A stretch of 64,000 bases of DNA from Pseudomonas fluorescens (GTDB taxonomy: Bacteria; Pseudomonadota; Gammaproteobacteria; Pseudomonadales; Pseudomonadaceae), in the NCBI RefSeq assembly GCF_018614655.1, contig NZ_JAGGOG010000016.1, positions 62,001 to 126,000 on the forward strand, in the 5' to 3' direction. The notes beneath the pieces are model-generated. The model ran no database searches. It was not told where the DNA came from and saw only the letters and a program-made list of their open reading frames with translations. Shown one piece after another: positions 32,354 to 41,504 of the stretch (the first letter of the stretch is position 1; the number at the start of each line of letters is the position of its first letter). A program made the position numbers and the translations under genes.

Positions 32354-34252
32354 ATGTCGCATCAATCTGATTTGATCAGCGAGGACATCCTCGCCTACCT
32401 GGGCCAGCACGAACGCAAGGAAATGTTGCGCTTCCTGACCTGTGGCAACGTCGACGACGGCAAGAGCACCCTGATCGGGCGCCTGCTGCACGACTCCAAG
32501 ATGATCTACGAAGATCACCTGGAAGCCATCACCCGTGACTCGAAAAAGTCCGGCACCACCGGTGACGACATCGACCTGGCGTTGCTGGTCGACGGCCTGC
32601 AGGCCGAGCGTGAGCAGGGCATCACCATTGATGTCGCCTACCGCTACTTCTCCACCGCCAAGCGCAAATTCATCATCGCCGACACCCCCGGCCATGAGCA
32701 GTACACCCGCAACATGGCCACTGGTGCGTCCACCTGTGACCTGGCGATTATCCTGATTGACGCCCGCTACGGCGTGCAAACCCAGACCCGTCGCCACAGC
32801 TTTATCGCCTCGTTGCTGGGCATCAAACACATCGTGGTGGCCGTCAACAAGATGGACATCAATGGTTTTGACCAAAGTGTGTTCGAGCAGATCAAGGCCG
32901 ATTACCTGAAGTTCGCCGAAGGTATCGCCTTCAAGCCGAGCACCATGGCCTTTGTGCCAATGTCGGCGCTCAAGGGCGACAACGTGGTGAACAAGAGCGA
33001 GCGTTCACCGTGGTACACCGGCCAGTCGCTGATGGAGATCCTCGAAACCGTCGAGATCGCCAACGATCGCAACTACACCGACCTGCGTTTCCCGGTGCAG
33101 TACGTCAACCGCCCGAACCTGAACTTCCGTGGTTTCGCCGGCACCTTGGCCAGCGGCATCGTGCACAAGGGCGACGAAATCGTGGTGCTGCCGTCGGGCA
33201 AGAGCAGCCGCGTCAAATCCATCGTTACCTTCGAAGGCGAACTGGAACACGCCGGTCCCGGCCAGGCCGTGACGCTGACCATGGAAGATGAGATCGACAT
33301 CTCCCGTGGCGACCTGCTGGTGCATGCCGACAACGTGCCGCAAGTGACCGACGCCTTCGACGCCATGCTGGTGTGGATGGCCGAAGAGCCGATGCTGCCG
33401 GGCAAGAAATACGACATCAAGCGCGCCACCAGTTACGTGCCGGGTTCGATTACCAGCATCGTGCATCGCGTTGATGTGAACACCTTGGCCGAAGGACCTG
33501 CCAGTGCCTTGCAATTGAACGAGATCGGCCGGGTCAAGGTCAGCCTCGATGCTGTCATCGCCCTCGATGGGTATGCCAGCAACCGCACCACGGGGTCGTT
33601 CATCGTCATCGACCGGTTGACCAACGGCACCGTGGCGGCGGGGATGATCATCGCGCAGCCGGTGACTCACGGCAGCGCGGCGCAGCACGGCAAGTTGGCC
33701 CACGTTGCCACTGAAGAACGCGCCCAGCGTTTCGGCCAGCAACCGGCCACCGTGTTGTTCAGCGGCCTGTCCGGCGCCGGCAAAAGCACCCTGGCCTACG
33801 CGGTTGAACGCAAGTTGTTCGACATGGGCCGTGCGGTGTTTGTGCTCGATGGGCAGAACCTGCGCCATGACTTGAACAAAGGTCTGCCACAGGACCGTGC
33901 CGGGCGTACCGAGAACTGGCGTCGTGCGGCTCACGTGGCCCGTCAGTTCAACGAAGCTGGCCTGTTGACCCTGGCCGCGTTTGTCGCCCCGGATGCTGAA
34001 GGGCGTGAACAGGCCAAGGCGTTGATTGGTGCTGATCGTCTGCTGACGGTGTACGTCCAGGCTTCGCCGCTGGTGTGTGCCGAGCGTGATCCGCAAGGCT
34101 TGTACGCGGCAGGCGGGGATAACATCCCTGGCGAGTCCTTCCCGTACGACGTACCGTTGAACGCCGACCTGGTGATCGACACCCAGGTGTTGTCGCTGGA
34201 AGAAAGCGTCAAGCAAGTGCTGGAGCTGTTGCGTCAGCGCGGCGCGATCTAA
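32354..34252 (+). CDS. cysNC: Fused CysN GTPase / CysC APS kinase
   Basis: A 632-residue fusion. The first part is the GTPase subunit of ATP sulfurylase, EF-Tu-like, with G1 GNVDDGKST (residues 31-39), DTPGHEQY and NKMD. The last 175 residues or so form APS kinase, with P-loop GLSGAGKST near residue 472, which phosphorylates APS to PAPS. The fusion lets sulfate go from APS to PAPS in one complex with CysD. The fused form is the normal state in pseudomonads. A terminator follows. Confidence 0.97.
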   Translation: MSHQSDLISEDILAYLGQHERKEMLRFLTCGNVDDGKSTLIGRLLHDSKMIYEDHLEAITRDSKKSGTTGDDIDLALLVDGLQAEREQGITIDVAYRYFSTAKRKFIIADTPGHEQYTRNMATGASTCDLAIILIDARYGVQTQTRRHSFIASLLGIKHIVVAVNKMDINGFDQSVFEQIKADYLKFAEGIAFKPSTMAFVPMSALKGDNVVNKSERSPWYTGQSLMEILETVEIANDRNYTDLRFPVQYVNRPNLNFRGFAGTLASGIVHKGDEIVVLPSGKSSRVKSIVTFEGELEHAGPGQAVTLTMEDEIDISRGDLLVHADNVPQVTDAFDAMLVWMAEEPMLPGKKYDIKRATSYVPGSITSIVHRVDVNTLAEGPASALQLNEIGRVKVSLDAVIALDGYASNRTTGSFIVIDRLTNGTVAAGMIIAQPVTHGSAAQHGKLAHVATEERAQRFGQQPATVLFSGLSGAGKSTLAYAVERKLFDMGRAVFVLDGQNLRHDLNKGLPQDRAGRTENWRRAAHVARQFNEAGLLTLAAFVAPDAEGREQAKALIGADRLLTVYVQASPLVCAERDPQGLYAAGGDNIPGESFPYDVPLNADLVIDTQVLSLEESVKQVLELLRQRGAI

Positions 34253-34264
34253 ACCTCGCCGCCA

Positions 34265-34303
34265 CAAAAAAGCCCGTCACCGATCACTCGGTGGCGGGTT
34301 TTC
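34265..34303 (+). terminator. Terminator after cysNC
   Basis: CCCGTCACCG and CGGTGGCGGG pair around a short loop, followed by TTTTCTT. It lies about 15-50 bases past the cysNC stop. Confidence 0.85.
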
Positions 34304-34331
34304 TTGTGGGGCCTTGAAAACAACTCGGTCA

Positions 34332-34424
34332 AATGTGGGAGCGGGCTTGCTCGCGAAAGCGGTGTATCAGTCATACATGTATTGGCTGACACTCTGCTTT
34401 CGCGAGCAAGCCCGCTCCCACATT
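34332..34424. repeat. REPIN, family 1, between cysNC and the acyltransferase gene
   Basis: TGTGGGAGCGGGCTTGCTCG arm and its exact complement enclose about 45 bases. It lies between convergent genes, just past the cysNC terminator. Confidence 0.92.
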
Positions 34425-34428
34425 TTAA

Positions 34429-35328
34429 TTACCGTTTGCCTGGGAAATCTGTGTGCAATTGGGCGAGCAATTCGTCTTTCTCCTCCCACAACCCATTGAT
34501 CCACCCCTGGAACTCCAACCGATATTCCCCATCCTGCTCATAGTTCTTACCAATGAACTGCACAGGGATCTGGACTTCTTCAAACTGCACCACCACGTCT
34601 TTCACATTCCCGCACAGCAAATCCCAAAACCCGGGACGCCCGCCAGGGTAGTGAATGGTCACGTTCACCAGCGATTTCAGCTGTTCACCCATGGCATCCA
34701 GCACAAACGCAATGCCGCCGGCCTTGGGCTTGAGCAAGTAGCGAAACGGTGATTTCTGCTGCGCGTGCTTGGCAGGGGTAAACCGTGTGCCCTCGGCAAA
34801 GTTGAAAATTCCCACCGGGTTGTCACGAAACTTCGCGCAGGTCTTGCGGGTGGTTTCCAGATCCTTGCCTTTCTTCTCCGGGTGCTTCTCCAGGTAGGCC
34901 TTGGTGTAGCGCTTCATGAACGGGAAGCCCAATGCCCACCAGGCCAGACCGATCACAGGGACCCAAATCAACTCCTGCTTCAGGAAAAACTTCAGCGGCC
35001 GGATACGGCGGTTGAGCACGTATTGCAGCACCATGATGTCGACCCAGCTCTGGTGGTTACTGGTCACCAGATAAGAGTGCTCGTAGTCCAGCCCCTCAAG
35101 GCCGGTCAGGTGCCAGCGGGTGCGGCGTACCAGGTTCATCCAGGCCTTGTTGTTACTGATCCACGCCTCGTGGGTGTGGTTCATCAGCCATTCGCTGAAG
35201 CGTTTGGCGAACGGCAGCAGCTTGAACAACGCCACGATAAACAGGAACGAACACAGCAGGATCGTGTTCAACGCCAGCAACAGCGAGGCGATCACCCCGC
35301 GCACGGCGGCAGGTAGAAAATCCAGCAT
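34429..35328 (-). CDS. YihG-type acyltransferase (PlsC family)
   Basis: Membrane acyltransferase of 299 residues, related to 1-acylglycerol-3-phosphate acyltransferase. The NHxxxxD motif reads NHQSWVD and the second block is FAEGTRFTP. Two hydrophobic segments lie in the first 40 residues. The group with this length and the MKRYTKAYLEKHPEKKGKD region is the YihG type, which can place unusual acyl chains in phospholipids. It starts one base from the pta stop, in the same direction, so the two are likely co-transcribed. No specific acyl donor can be named. Confidence 0.88.
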   Translation of the reverse strand: MLDFLPAAVRGVIASLLLALNTILLCSFLFIVALFKLLPFAKRFSEWLMNHTHEAWISNNKAWMNLVRRTRWHLTGLEGLDYEHSYLVTSNHQSWVDIMVLQYVLNRRIRPLKFFLKQELIWVPVIGLAWWALGFPFMKRYTKAYLEKHPEKKGKDLETTRKTCAKFRDNPVGIFNFAEGTRFTPAKHAQQKSPFRYLLKPKAGGIAFVLDAMGEQLKSLVNVTIHYPGGRPGFWDLLCGNVKDVVVQFEEVQIPVQFIGKNYEQDGEYRLEFQGWINGLWEEKDELLAQLHTDFPGKR

Positions 35329-37428
35329 TTAGACATCCATAGGTCGGTTGGCGGCTTGAATCGCAGTCAGGGCGATGGTGTACACGATATCGTCCACCTG
35401 GGCCCCACGGGGCAGGTCGTTCACCGGTTTGCGCAGGCCTTGCAGCATCGGCCCCAGACTGACGCAATCGGCGCTGCGTTGCACGGCCTTGTGGGTGGTG
35501 TTGCCGGTGTTCAGGTCGGGGAACACGAACACTGTGGCCTTGCCGGCTACCAGGCTGTTGGGGGCCAGTTGCCGGGCAACGGTTTCGTTAGCGGCGGCGT
35601 CGTATTGCAGCGGGCCATCGATCAGCAGTGAGCTTTGGGCTTCGTGGGCGAGCAGGGTGGCTTCACGAACTTTTTCCACTTCTTCGCCGCTGGCCGAATC
35701 GCCGCTGGAATAGCTGATCATCGCCACTCGAGGCGTGATGCCGAAAGCCGCAGCCGAATCGGCACTTTGCAAGGCAATTTCCGCAAGCTCCGCGGCGCTT
35801 GGGTGCGGGTTCATCACGCAGTCGCCGTACACCAGCACTTGCTCCGGGAACAGCATGAAAAATACCGACGAGACCAAAGTGCAGCCCGGTGCAGTCTTGA
35901 TTAGCTGCAAGGCCGGGCGGATGGTGTTGGCGGTGGAGTGGATGACGCCGGAGACCAGTCCGTCGACTTCATCCAGCGCGAGCATCATGGTAGCGATCAC
36001 CACGGTGTCTTCCAGTTGCTGCTCGGCCATCGGTGCGTTGAGGCTTTTACTTTTGCGCAAGGCCACCATGGGTTCGACATAGCGTTGGCGAATCAAATCC
36101 GGGTCGAGAATCTCCAGACCCTCGGGCAGCTCGATACCTTGCGCCCGGGCTACCGCTTCGACGTCCGCAGGTTTGGCCAGCAACACGCAACGGGCGATGC
36201 CCCGTGCCTGGCAGATCGCGGCGGCCTGTACGGTCAGCGGCTCGCTGCCTTCGGGCAAGACGATGCGCTTGTTGGCGGCCTGGGCACGTTGGATCAATTG
36301 ATAGCGGAACACCGCCGGCGACAGGCGCATTTCCCGTGGTGTGCCACAACGTTGGTGCAGCCAGCGGGCGTCCAGGTGGCTGGCGACGAAGTCAGTGATG
36401 ATCTCCGCACGTTCGCGGTCATCAATCGGGATTTCCTTGTTCAGGCTGTTGAGCTGGTTGGCGGTGTCGTAGGAACCAGTGCTCACCGACAATACCGGCA
36501 GCCCGGCCTGGAAGGCGCCACGACACAGGTCCATGATGCGCGGGTCGGGCAGGGTGTCGCTGGTCAGCAGCAAACCGGCCAGGGGGACGCCGTTGATGGC
36601 GGCGAGACTGACCGCCAGGATGATGTCGTCACGATCCCCCGGCGTTACCACCAGCACGCCGGGCTTGAGTAACTCCACGGTGTTGCGCATGGTACGGGCG
36701 CAAATGATGATCTTGGTCATGCGCCGGGTTTCGTAGTCGCCGGCGTTGAGGATCTGCGCGCCCATCAGGTCAGCCACGTCGCGGGTGCGCGGGGCGTTGA
36801 GTTCCGGCTGGTAAGGAATGCAGCCCAGCAGGCGGAAATCACCGCTGCGCAGCAACGGCGAATGCTCTTTGAGGCGCGCGGAGAACGCCTCCATGCTTTC
36901 CTCGGTGCGGACCTTGTTGAGGATCACACCGAGGACTTTCGGGTCTTTCGGGCCGCCAAACAGTTGGGCCTGCAGTTCCACGCGGCCGGACAGCTCGGTC
37001 AGCACTTCGTTTTCCGGAGCCGAGACCAGAATCACTTCGGCATCCAGGCTTTTCGCCAGGTGCAGGTTGACCCTGGCCGCATAGCTGGCGCTGCGGGTTG
37101 GCACCATGCCTTCGACGATCAGCACGTCTTTGCCCACGGCTGCCTGTTGGTACAAGGTGATGATTTCTTCCAGCAACTCATCCAACTGGCCGTCGCCGAG
37201 CATGCGCTCGACGTGGGCCAGGCCCAACGGCTGTGGCGGTTTCAGGCCGTGGGTGCGGGCCACCAGTTCGGTGGAGCGCTCCGGCCCCGTATCACCCGGG
37301 TGCGGCTGGGCAATGGGTTTGAAGAAACCGACTTTCAGCCCGGCCCGTTCAAGGGTGCGCACCAGCCCAAGGCTGATGGAGGTCAGACCCACACCAAAAT
37401 CGGTGGGCGCGATAAAAAAAGTCTGCAT
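35329..37428 (-). CDS. pta: Phosphate acetyltransferase (long form)
   Basis: Interconverts acetyl-CoA and acetyl phosphate. This is the three-part long form of 699 residues: an N-terminal BioD-like P-loop domain (MQTFFIAPTDFGVGLTS), a DRTGG domain in the middle (residues about 215-330), and the C-terminal PTA catalytic domain (LPEGSEPLTVQAA to the end). The start at 37428 removes seven upstream residues and matches the usual beginning. No acetate kinase gene lies next to it in the window; in pseudomonads ackA often precedes pta, but here a DUF3565 gene does. Confidence 0.94.
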   Translation of the reverse strand: MQTFFIAPTDFGVGLTSISLGLVRTLERAGLKVGFFKPIAQPHPGDTGPERSTELVARTHGLKPPQPLGLAHVERMLGDGQLDELLEEIITLYQQAAVGKDVLIVEGMVPTRSASYAARVNLHLAKSLDAEVILVSAPENEVLTELSGRVELQAQLFGGPKDPKVLGVILNKVRTEESMEAFSARLKEHSPLLRSGDFRLLGCIPYQPELNAPRTRDVADLMGAQILNAGDYETRRMTKIIICARTMRNTVELLKPGVLVVTPGDRDDIILAVSLAAINGVPLAGLLLTSDTLPDPRIMDLCRGAFQAGLPVLSVSTGSYDTANQLNSLNKEIPIDDRERAEIITDFVASHLDARWLHQRCGTPREMRLSPAVFRYQLIQRAQAANKRIVLPEGSEPLTVQAAAICQARGIARCVLLAKPADVEAVARAQGIELPEGLEILDPDLIRQRYVEPMVALRKSKSLNAPMAEQQLEDTVVIATMMLALDEVDGLVSGVIHSTANTIRPALQLIKTAPGCTLVSSVFFMLFPEQVLVYGDCVMNPHPSAAELAEIALQSADSAAAFGITPRVAMISYSSGDSASGEEVEKVREATLLAHEAQSSLLIDGPLQYDAAANETVARQLAPNSLVAGKATVFVFPDLNTGNTTHKAVQRSADCVSLGPMLQGLRKPVNDLPRGAQVDDIVYTIALTAIQAANRPMDV

Positions 37429-37490
37429 GCGAATTCTCTGGAGGTGCATGGCTTCGGTGGCTGTCTATAGCTGATGGCCTACCGGGGGAA

Positions 37491-37688
37491 TCAAGTGCCA
37501 AGGTTATCTCTATCTGAGTCCTGCGCACACCAGCCACACGCAAAGGGTCGGCCTATTTTTTCAAGGCGTTGTGCTGGGTCATTGACCCAGGCCCGGGATT
37601 GCCACGGCGGCTGGTGGCGCAGGTGTTGGGTGTGGCCGCAGGAAAGCTCGACGACCCAGTGTTGGTCTTCATCCTGATGAAAGCCCAT
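37491..37688 (-). CDS. DUF3565 small zinc-ribbon-like protein
   Basis: A 65-residue protein with HWVVELSCGHTQHLRHQPPWQ and a C-terminal ACGWCAQ. The single Cys-His pair and the CxxC look like a small metal-binding site. DUF3565 has no established function. The start at 37688 fits the family; the open frame reaches further upstream. The gene diverges from slyD with about 110 bases between their starts, so their promoters must be close together or overlap. Confidence 0.8.
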   Translation of the reverse strand: MGFHQDEDQHWVVELSCGHTQHLRHQPPWQSRAWVNDPAQRLEKIGRPFACGWCAQDSDRDNLGT

Positions 37689-37797
37689 GACCGTCGAGTC
37701 GCTTGTTCGACCCCGTCTGTCCGGGTTCTGTTCGCTTTCGGGCAAATCCTTGTTTAGACTTGTCCGTTCTTCATTCTTATGCAAAAGGTCTCGCCCC

Positions 37798-38283
37798 ATG
37801 CCGATCGCCGCCAATAAGGCTGTCTCCATTGACTATACCCTGACCAACGACGCTGGTGAGGTCATCGACAGTTCTGCCGGCGGCGCGCCGCTGGTCTACC
37901 TGCAAGGCGCAGGTAATATCATCCCGGGCCTGGAAAAGGCCCTGGAAGGCAAAGAGGTCGGTGACGAACTGACCGTTGCCGTAGAACCTGAAGATGCCTA
38001 CGGTGAATACTCCGCCGAACTGGTCAGCACCCTGAGCCGCAGCATGTTCGAAGGTGTTGATGAGCTGGAAGTGGGTATGCAGTTCCACGCTTCCGCTCCA
38101 GACGGCCAAATGCAGATCGTCACCATTCGTGACCTGGACGGCGACGATGTCACCGTCGACGGCAACCACCCGTTGGCTGGCCAGCGCCTGAACTTCCAGG
38201 TCAAGATCGTGGCTATCCGCGATGCTTCCCAGGAAGAAGTGGCCCACGGTCACGTCCACGGTGAAGGCGGTCATCACCATTAA
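37798..38283 (+). CDS. slyD: FKBP-type peptidyl-prolyl isomerase SlyD
   Basis: Cytoplasmic prolyl isomerase and chaperone with an FKBP domain (residues 1-70 and 125-150) interrupted by the IF chaperone insert. The C-terminal tail HGHVHGEGGHHH is rich in histidine and fits nickel binding in metallocentre assembly. The start at 37798 (MPIAANKAVSIDYTL) gives 161 residues; the frame is open further upstream but in the divergent promoter region. Confidence 0.95.
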   Translation: MPIAANKAVSIDYTLTNDAGEVIDSSAGGAPLVYLQGAGNIIPGLEKALEGKEVGDELTVAVEPEDAYGEYSAELVSTLSRSMFEGVDELEVGMQFHASAPDGQMQIVTIRDLDGDDVTVDGNHPLAGQRLNFQVKIVAIRDASQEEVAHGHVHGEGGHHH

Positions 38284-38308
38284 TTGATAGGCTAAGGTCT
38301 GTCAGTTG

Positions 38309-38336
38309 GAAAAAGGCGCCTTCGGGCGCCTTTTTT
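38309..38336 (+). terminator. Terminator after slyD
   Basis: GGCGCC-TTCG-GGCGCC stem-loop with an A-run before and six T residues after. It lies 25 bases past the slyD stop. Confidence 0.93.
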
Positions 38337-38419
38337 GATCGGCGGCTATTATTGCCGACTTGGCGGTTGTAATCTCGAACCGCTGTTATGCGAAGAACAT
38401 GGGATATCTGGAGTTCGTC

Positions 38420-38902
38420 ATGAGTGCTTTCCACGACCTTAATCTGACTGGCCTCAATGGTCAGGAGCTGCCTCTGGCGCCCTTCAAGGGGCAAGTCGTG
38501 CTGGTGGTCAACGTTGCCTCCAAATGCGGGCTGACACCGCAATATGCCGCGCTGGAAAACCTCTATCAGCAGTATAAAAGCCAGGGTTTCACCGTGCTGG
38601 GCCTGCCGTGCAACCAGTTTGCGGGTCAGGAGCCTGGGACCGAAGAAGAGATCCAGGAATTCTGCAGCCTTAACTATGGCGTGACCTTTCCCCTGGGCAG
38701 CAAGCTTGAGGTCAATGGCCCTGAGCGTCACCAGCTGTACCGTTTGCTGGCGGGCGAGGGGGCCGAGTTTCCTGGGGATATCACCTGGAATTTCGAAAAA
38801 TTCCTGTTGGGCAAGGACGGTCGGGTGCTGGCGCGTTTCTCGCCGCGTACCGCTCCGGATGATCCGACCATCGTCCAGGCCATCGAAAAAGCCCTGGCCT
38901 GA
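38420..38902 (+). CDS. Glutathione peroxidase family thiol peroxidase
   Basis: Reduces peroxides in the cytoplasm. The catalytic residue is Cys36 in NVASKCGLTP, where selenocysteine stands in vertebrate enzymes. The conserved LPCNQFAGQEPG with Cys64 and the WNFEKFL motif complete the active site. With 160 residues it has the bacterial BtuE/Gpx length; such enzymes often use thioredoxin. The start at 38420 has GGAG eight bases upstream. Confidence 0.94.
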   Translation: MSAFHDLNLTGLNGQELPLAPFKGQVVLVVNVASKCGLTPQYAALENLYQQYKSQGFTVLGLPCNQFAGQEPGTEEEIQEFCSLNYGVTFPLGSKLEVNGPERHQLYRLLAGEGAEFPGDITWNFEKFLLGKDGRVLARFSPRTAPDDPTIVQAIEKALA

Positions 38903-38930
38903 TACACCATTGTTGTAGTGGGGGGCTTGT

Positions 38931-39060
38931 TGTGGCGAGGGGGCTTGCCCCCGTTGGGCTGCGAAGCGGCCCCAATAATGTCACTGCATACACTAGAGAG
39001 AACAGGTTGCCCGACTTAGGGCCGCTGCGCAGCCCAACGGGGGCAAGCCCCCTCTCCACA
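38931..39060. repeat. REP inverted pair, family 2
   Basis: TGTGGCGAGGGGGCTTGCCC...GTTGGGCTGCG on the left and CGCAGCCCAAC...GGGGGCAAGCCCCCTCTCCACA on the right form a long imperfect hairpin of 130 bases. The inner GTTGGGCTGCG arm separates this from family 1. It lies between the peroxidase and nemA-type genes. Confidence 0.88.
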
Positions 39061-39166
39061 GTCCTTCGTGCTTTTACCCCTTAATCACCCCAATCAATAG
39101 TGCTATCCAGCACGTTGCGCACTCCATATTATCCATATCATAAATTCCTTCTTGTGGAGTGCTCCC

Positions 39167-40270
39167 ATGCCTGTCCAAGCCTTGTTCAAACCCTTCCAGC
39201 TCGGTGCACTGCAATTGTCGACCCGCGTGGTCATGGCGCCCATGACCCGTTCGTTTTCCCCGGGTGGCGTGCCCAATTCCAAAGTCATCGAATACTATCG
39301 TCGCCGTGCCGCAGCGGGTGTGGGCCTGATCATCACCGAGGGCACCGTGGTCGGCCATCAGGCCTCCAATGGCTACCCGAACGTGCCGCATTTCTACGGT
39401 GAAGCCGCGTTGGCCGGCTGGAAGAAAGTGGTCGACGCCGTGCACGCCGAAGGCGGCAAGATCGTCCCGCAACTGTGGCATGTGGGCAGTGTGCGCCGCA
39501 TCGGCACCGAGCCGGATGCCAGCGTTCCGGGTTATGGGCCGACCGAGAAACTCAAGGACGGCAAGGTCGTGGTCCATGGCATGACGGTCCAGGATATCAA
39601 GGAGGTGATCGCCGCCTTCGCCCAGGCCGCCAAGGATGCCCAACGCATCGGCATGGACGGTGTGGAGATCCACGGTGCCCACGGCTATCTGGTGGACCAG
39701 TTCTTCTGGGAAGGCAGCAACCAGCGTACCGACGAATACGGCGGCAGTCTGGTCAACCGCTCGCGCTTTGCCATTGAATTGATTCAAGCGGTCCGCGTCG
39801 CCGTGGGTCCGGACTTCCCGATCATCTTGCGTTTCTCGCAATGGAAGCAGCAGGACTACACCGCGCGCCTGGTACAAACCCCTGAAGCCCTTGGCGAGTT
39901 CCTCAAGCCATTGGCTGATGCGGGCGTGGATATCTTCCACTGCTCCACCCGCCGTTTCTGGGAGCCGGAGTTCGAAGGCTCCGACCTGAACCTGGCCGGC
40001 TGGACCCGCCAGCTCACCGGCAAACCCACCATTACCGTGGGCAGCGTCGGCCTGGATGGCGAGTTCCTGCAGTTCATGGTCAACACCGACAAGATTGCCC
40101 AGCCAGCGAGCCTGGAAAAACTGCTGGAGCGCCTGAACAACGACGAGTTCGACCTGGTGGCAGTCGGTCGTGCGTTGCTGGTGGATCCGGACTGGGCAGT
40201 GAAGGTCCGTGAAGGGCGTGAAGGAGATATCTTGCCGTTCAGTCGTGAGGCGTTGATGACCCTGGTATAA
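39167..40270 (+). CDS. NADH:flavin oxidoreductase of the old-yellow-enzyme family
   Basis: FMN-dependent ene-reductase, 367 residues, TIM barrel. It has VVMAPMTRS near the N-terminus, the catalytic GVEIHGAHGYLVDQFF with the His-x-x-His/Asn pair, and the C-terminal LVAVGRALLVDPDW. Relatives reduce N-ethylmaleimide, nitrate esters or enones. The natural substrate is unknown. The start at 39167 has GGAG seven bases upstream. Its last 32 bases overlap the end of the convergent glycosyltransferase gene. Confidence 0.9.
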   Translation: MPVQALFKPFQLGALQLSTRVVMAPMTRSFSPGGVPNSKVIEYYRRRAAAGVGLIITEGTVVGHQASNGYPNVPHFYGEAALAGWKKVVDAVHAEGGKIVPQLWHVGSVRRIGTEPDASVPGYGPTEKLKDGKVVVHGMTVQDIKEVIAAFAQAAKDAQRIGMDGVEIHGAHGYLVDQFFWEGSNQRTDEYGGSLVNRSRFAIELIQAVRVAVGPDFPIILRFSQWKQQDYTARLVQTPEALGEFLKPLADAGVDIFHCSTRRFWEPEFEGSDLNLAGWTRQLTGKPTITVGSVGLDGEFLQFMVNTDKIAQPASLEKLLERLNNDEFDLVAVGRALLVDPDWAVKVREGREGDILPFSREALMTLV

Positions 40271-41441
40271 GCGGCGGCAGGACGGGCAGCGCCTGCTCGT
40301 CCACGCACACTCCACGCAACTGCTGCTCAAACTGCTCGATAATCGCCGGCCATCCCTGACGGCTGGCGTGTTGCCGGGCATTGAGTCGTACCCGCCGCAA
40401 GTGCTCGCGCTCGTCCAGCAGCCAGTTGGCGGCGTCACAAAACGCGTCCTCATCCCCGGGCATCGCCAGTACACCGCTGTAGCCATGGCGGATATGCTGG
40501 GTTGCGGCCGCTTGATCGTAGGCCACCACGCCGAGCCCTGAGGCCATGGCCTCCAGTACCACGTTGCCAAAGGTCTCGGTGAGGCTGGGGAACAGGAACA
40601 GGTCGCCTGATGCGTAATGCCGGGCAAGCTCTTCGCCGCGTTGAGTGCCGCAGAAAATCGCCTCTGGTAGCGCTTTCTCCAACATCACTCGTTGCGGGCC
40701 ATCGCCGACGATGATCAGCTTTAACCGACGCTGTGGATAAGCGGCCTGCAACGAATCGAAGCAGCGTTTGAGCACTCCCAGGTTTTTCTCCTGAGCCAGG
40801 CGCCCAACGTGCAGTACGGCGATATCGTCGTTGCCCACTCCCCAACCTTCACGTAAGTCATTGTCGCGCTTGGCCGGGTGGAACAGCTGGCTGTCGACAC
40901 CTCTTGCCAGCATGCCCAGTCGCTCGAAGTGGCGGCGCTCCAGTTCCAGCCGTTGGCTGGCGCTGGGCACCAGGGTCAAGGTCGAACGGTTGTGAAACCA
41001 GCGCAAGTAGTGGGTCAGCACCCGACTCAACATGCCCAGGCCGTACAGGTTGGAGTACTGCTGGAAATTGGTGTGGAAGCCGCTGACCACGCTGATTCCC
41101 AGGCGCCGCGCAGCCCGTAGTGCCGACAGCCCCAGCGGTCCTTCGGTGGCGATGTACAACACATCGGGGCGCTGGCGTTTCCAGCGCCGCAGCAACTTGT
41201 GCATCGACGATTGCCCCCATTGCAGGCCCGGATAGCCAGGCAACGGCCAGCCACGGCACAGCAACAAGCCATCGTCGCTGGGCCGGCTTTGATCGCTGCC
41301 CTGACGAGGGCGGATCAGCTCCACTTGATGGCCGCGCGCGCGCAAACCGTCACACAGGCGGCCAAGGGTATTGGCCACCCCGTTGATCTCCGGCGGGAAG
41401 GTTTCGGTAATCAGGGTGATATGCAGCAAAGCGCTCGTCAT
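40239..41441 (-). CDS. Family 4 glycosyltransferase (GT-B)
   Basis: A 400-residue retaining glycosyltransferase. The N-terminal ETFPPEINGVANTLGRL is the acceptor-side loop of GT4 enzymes of the GtfA/mannosyltransferase type. The C-terminal EAMASGLGVVAYDQAAATQHI has the nucleotide-sugar binding EX7E pattern, and LFLFPSLTETFGNVVLEAM is typical. Relatives transfer glucosyl or mannosyl groups to diacylglycerol or to phosphatidylinositol-like lipids. The product is unknown here. The start at 41441 was chosen because a further eight upstream residues are unlikely. The stop region overlaps the oxidoreductase gene on the other strand. Confidence 0.88.
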   Translation of the reverse strand: MTSALLHITLITETFPPEINGVANTLGRLCDGLRARGHQVELIRPRQGSDQSRPSDDGLLLCRGWPLPGYPGLQWGQSSMHKLLRRWKRQRPDVLYIATEGPLGLSALRAARRLGISVVSGFHTNFQQYSNLYGLGMLSRVLTHYLRWFHNRSTLTLVPSASQRLELERRHFERLGMLARGVDSQLFHPAKRDNDLREGWGVGNDDIAVLHVGRLAQEKNLGVLKRCFDSLQAAYPQRRLKLIIVGDGPQRVMLEKALPEAIFCGTQRGEELARHYASGDLFLFPSLTETFGNVVLEAMASGLGVVAYDQAAATQHIRHGYSGVLAMPGDEDAFCDAANWLLDEREHLRRVRLNARQHASRQGWPAIIEQFEQQLRGVCVDEQALPVLPPLIPGSSTPHD

Positions 41442-41504
41442 GGCCCCAGTGTCGGCGCGGGCCATGTCGTCATTGTGTCATCTGGATGATGGATTTATGA
41501 CGGC

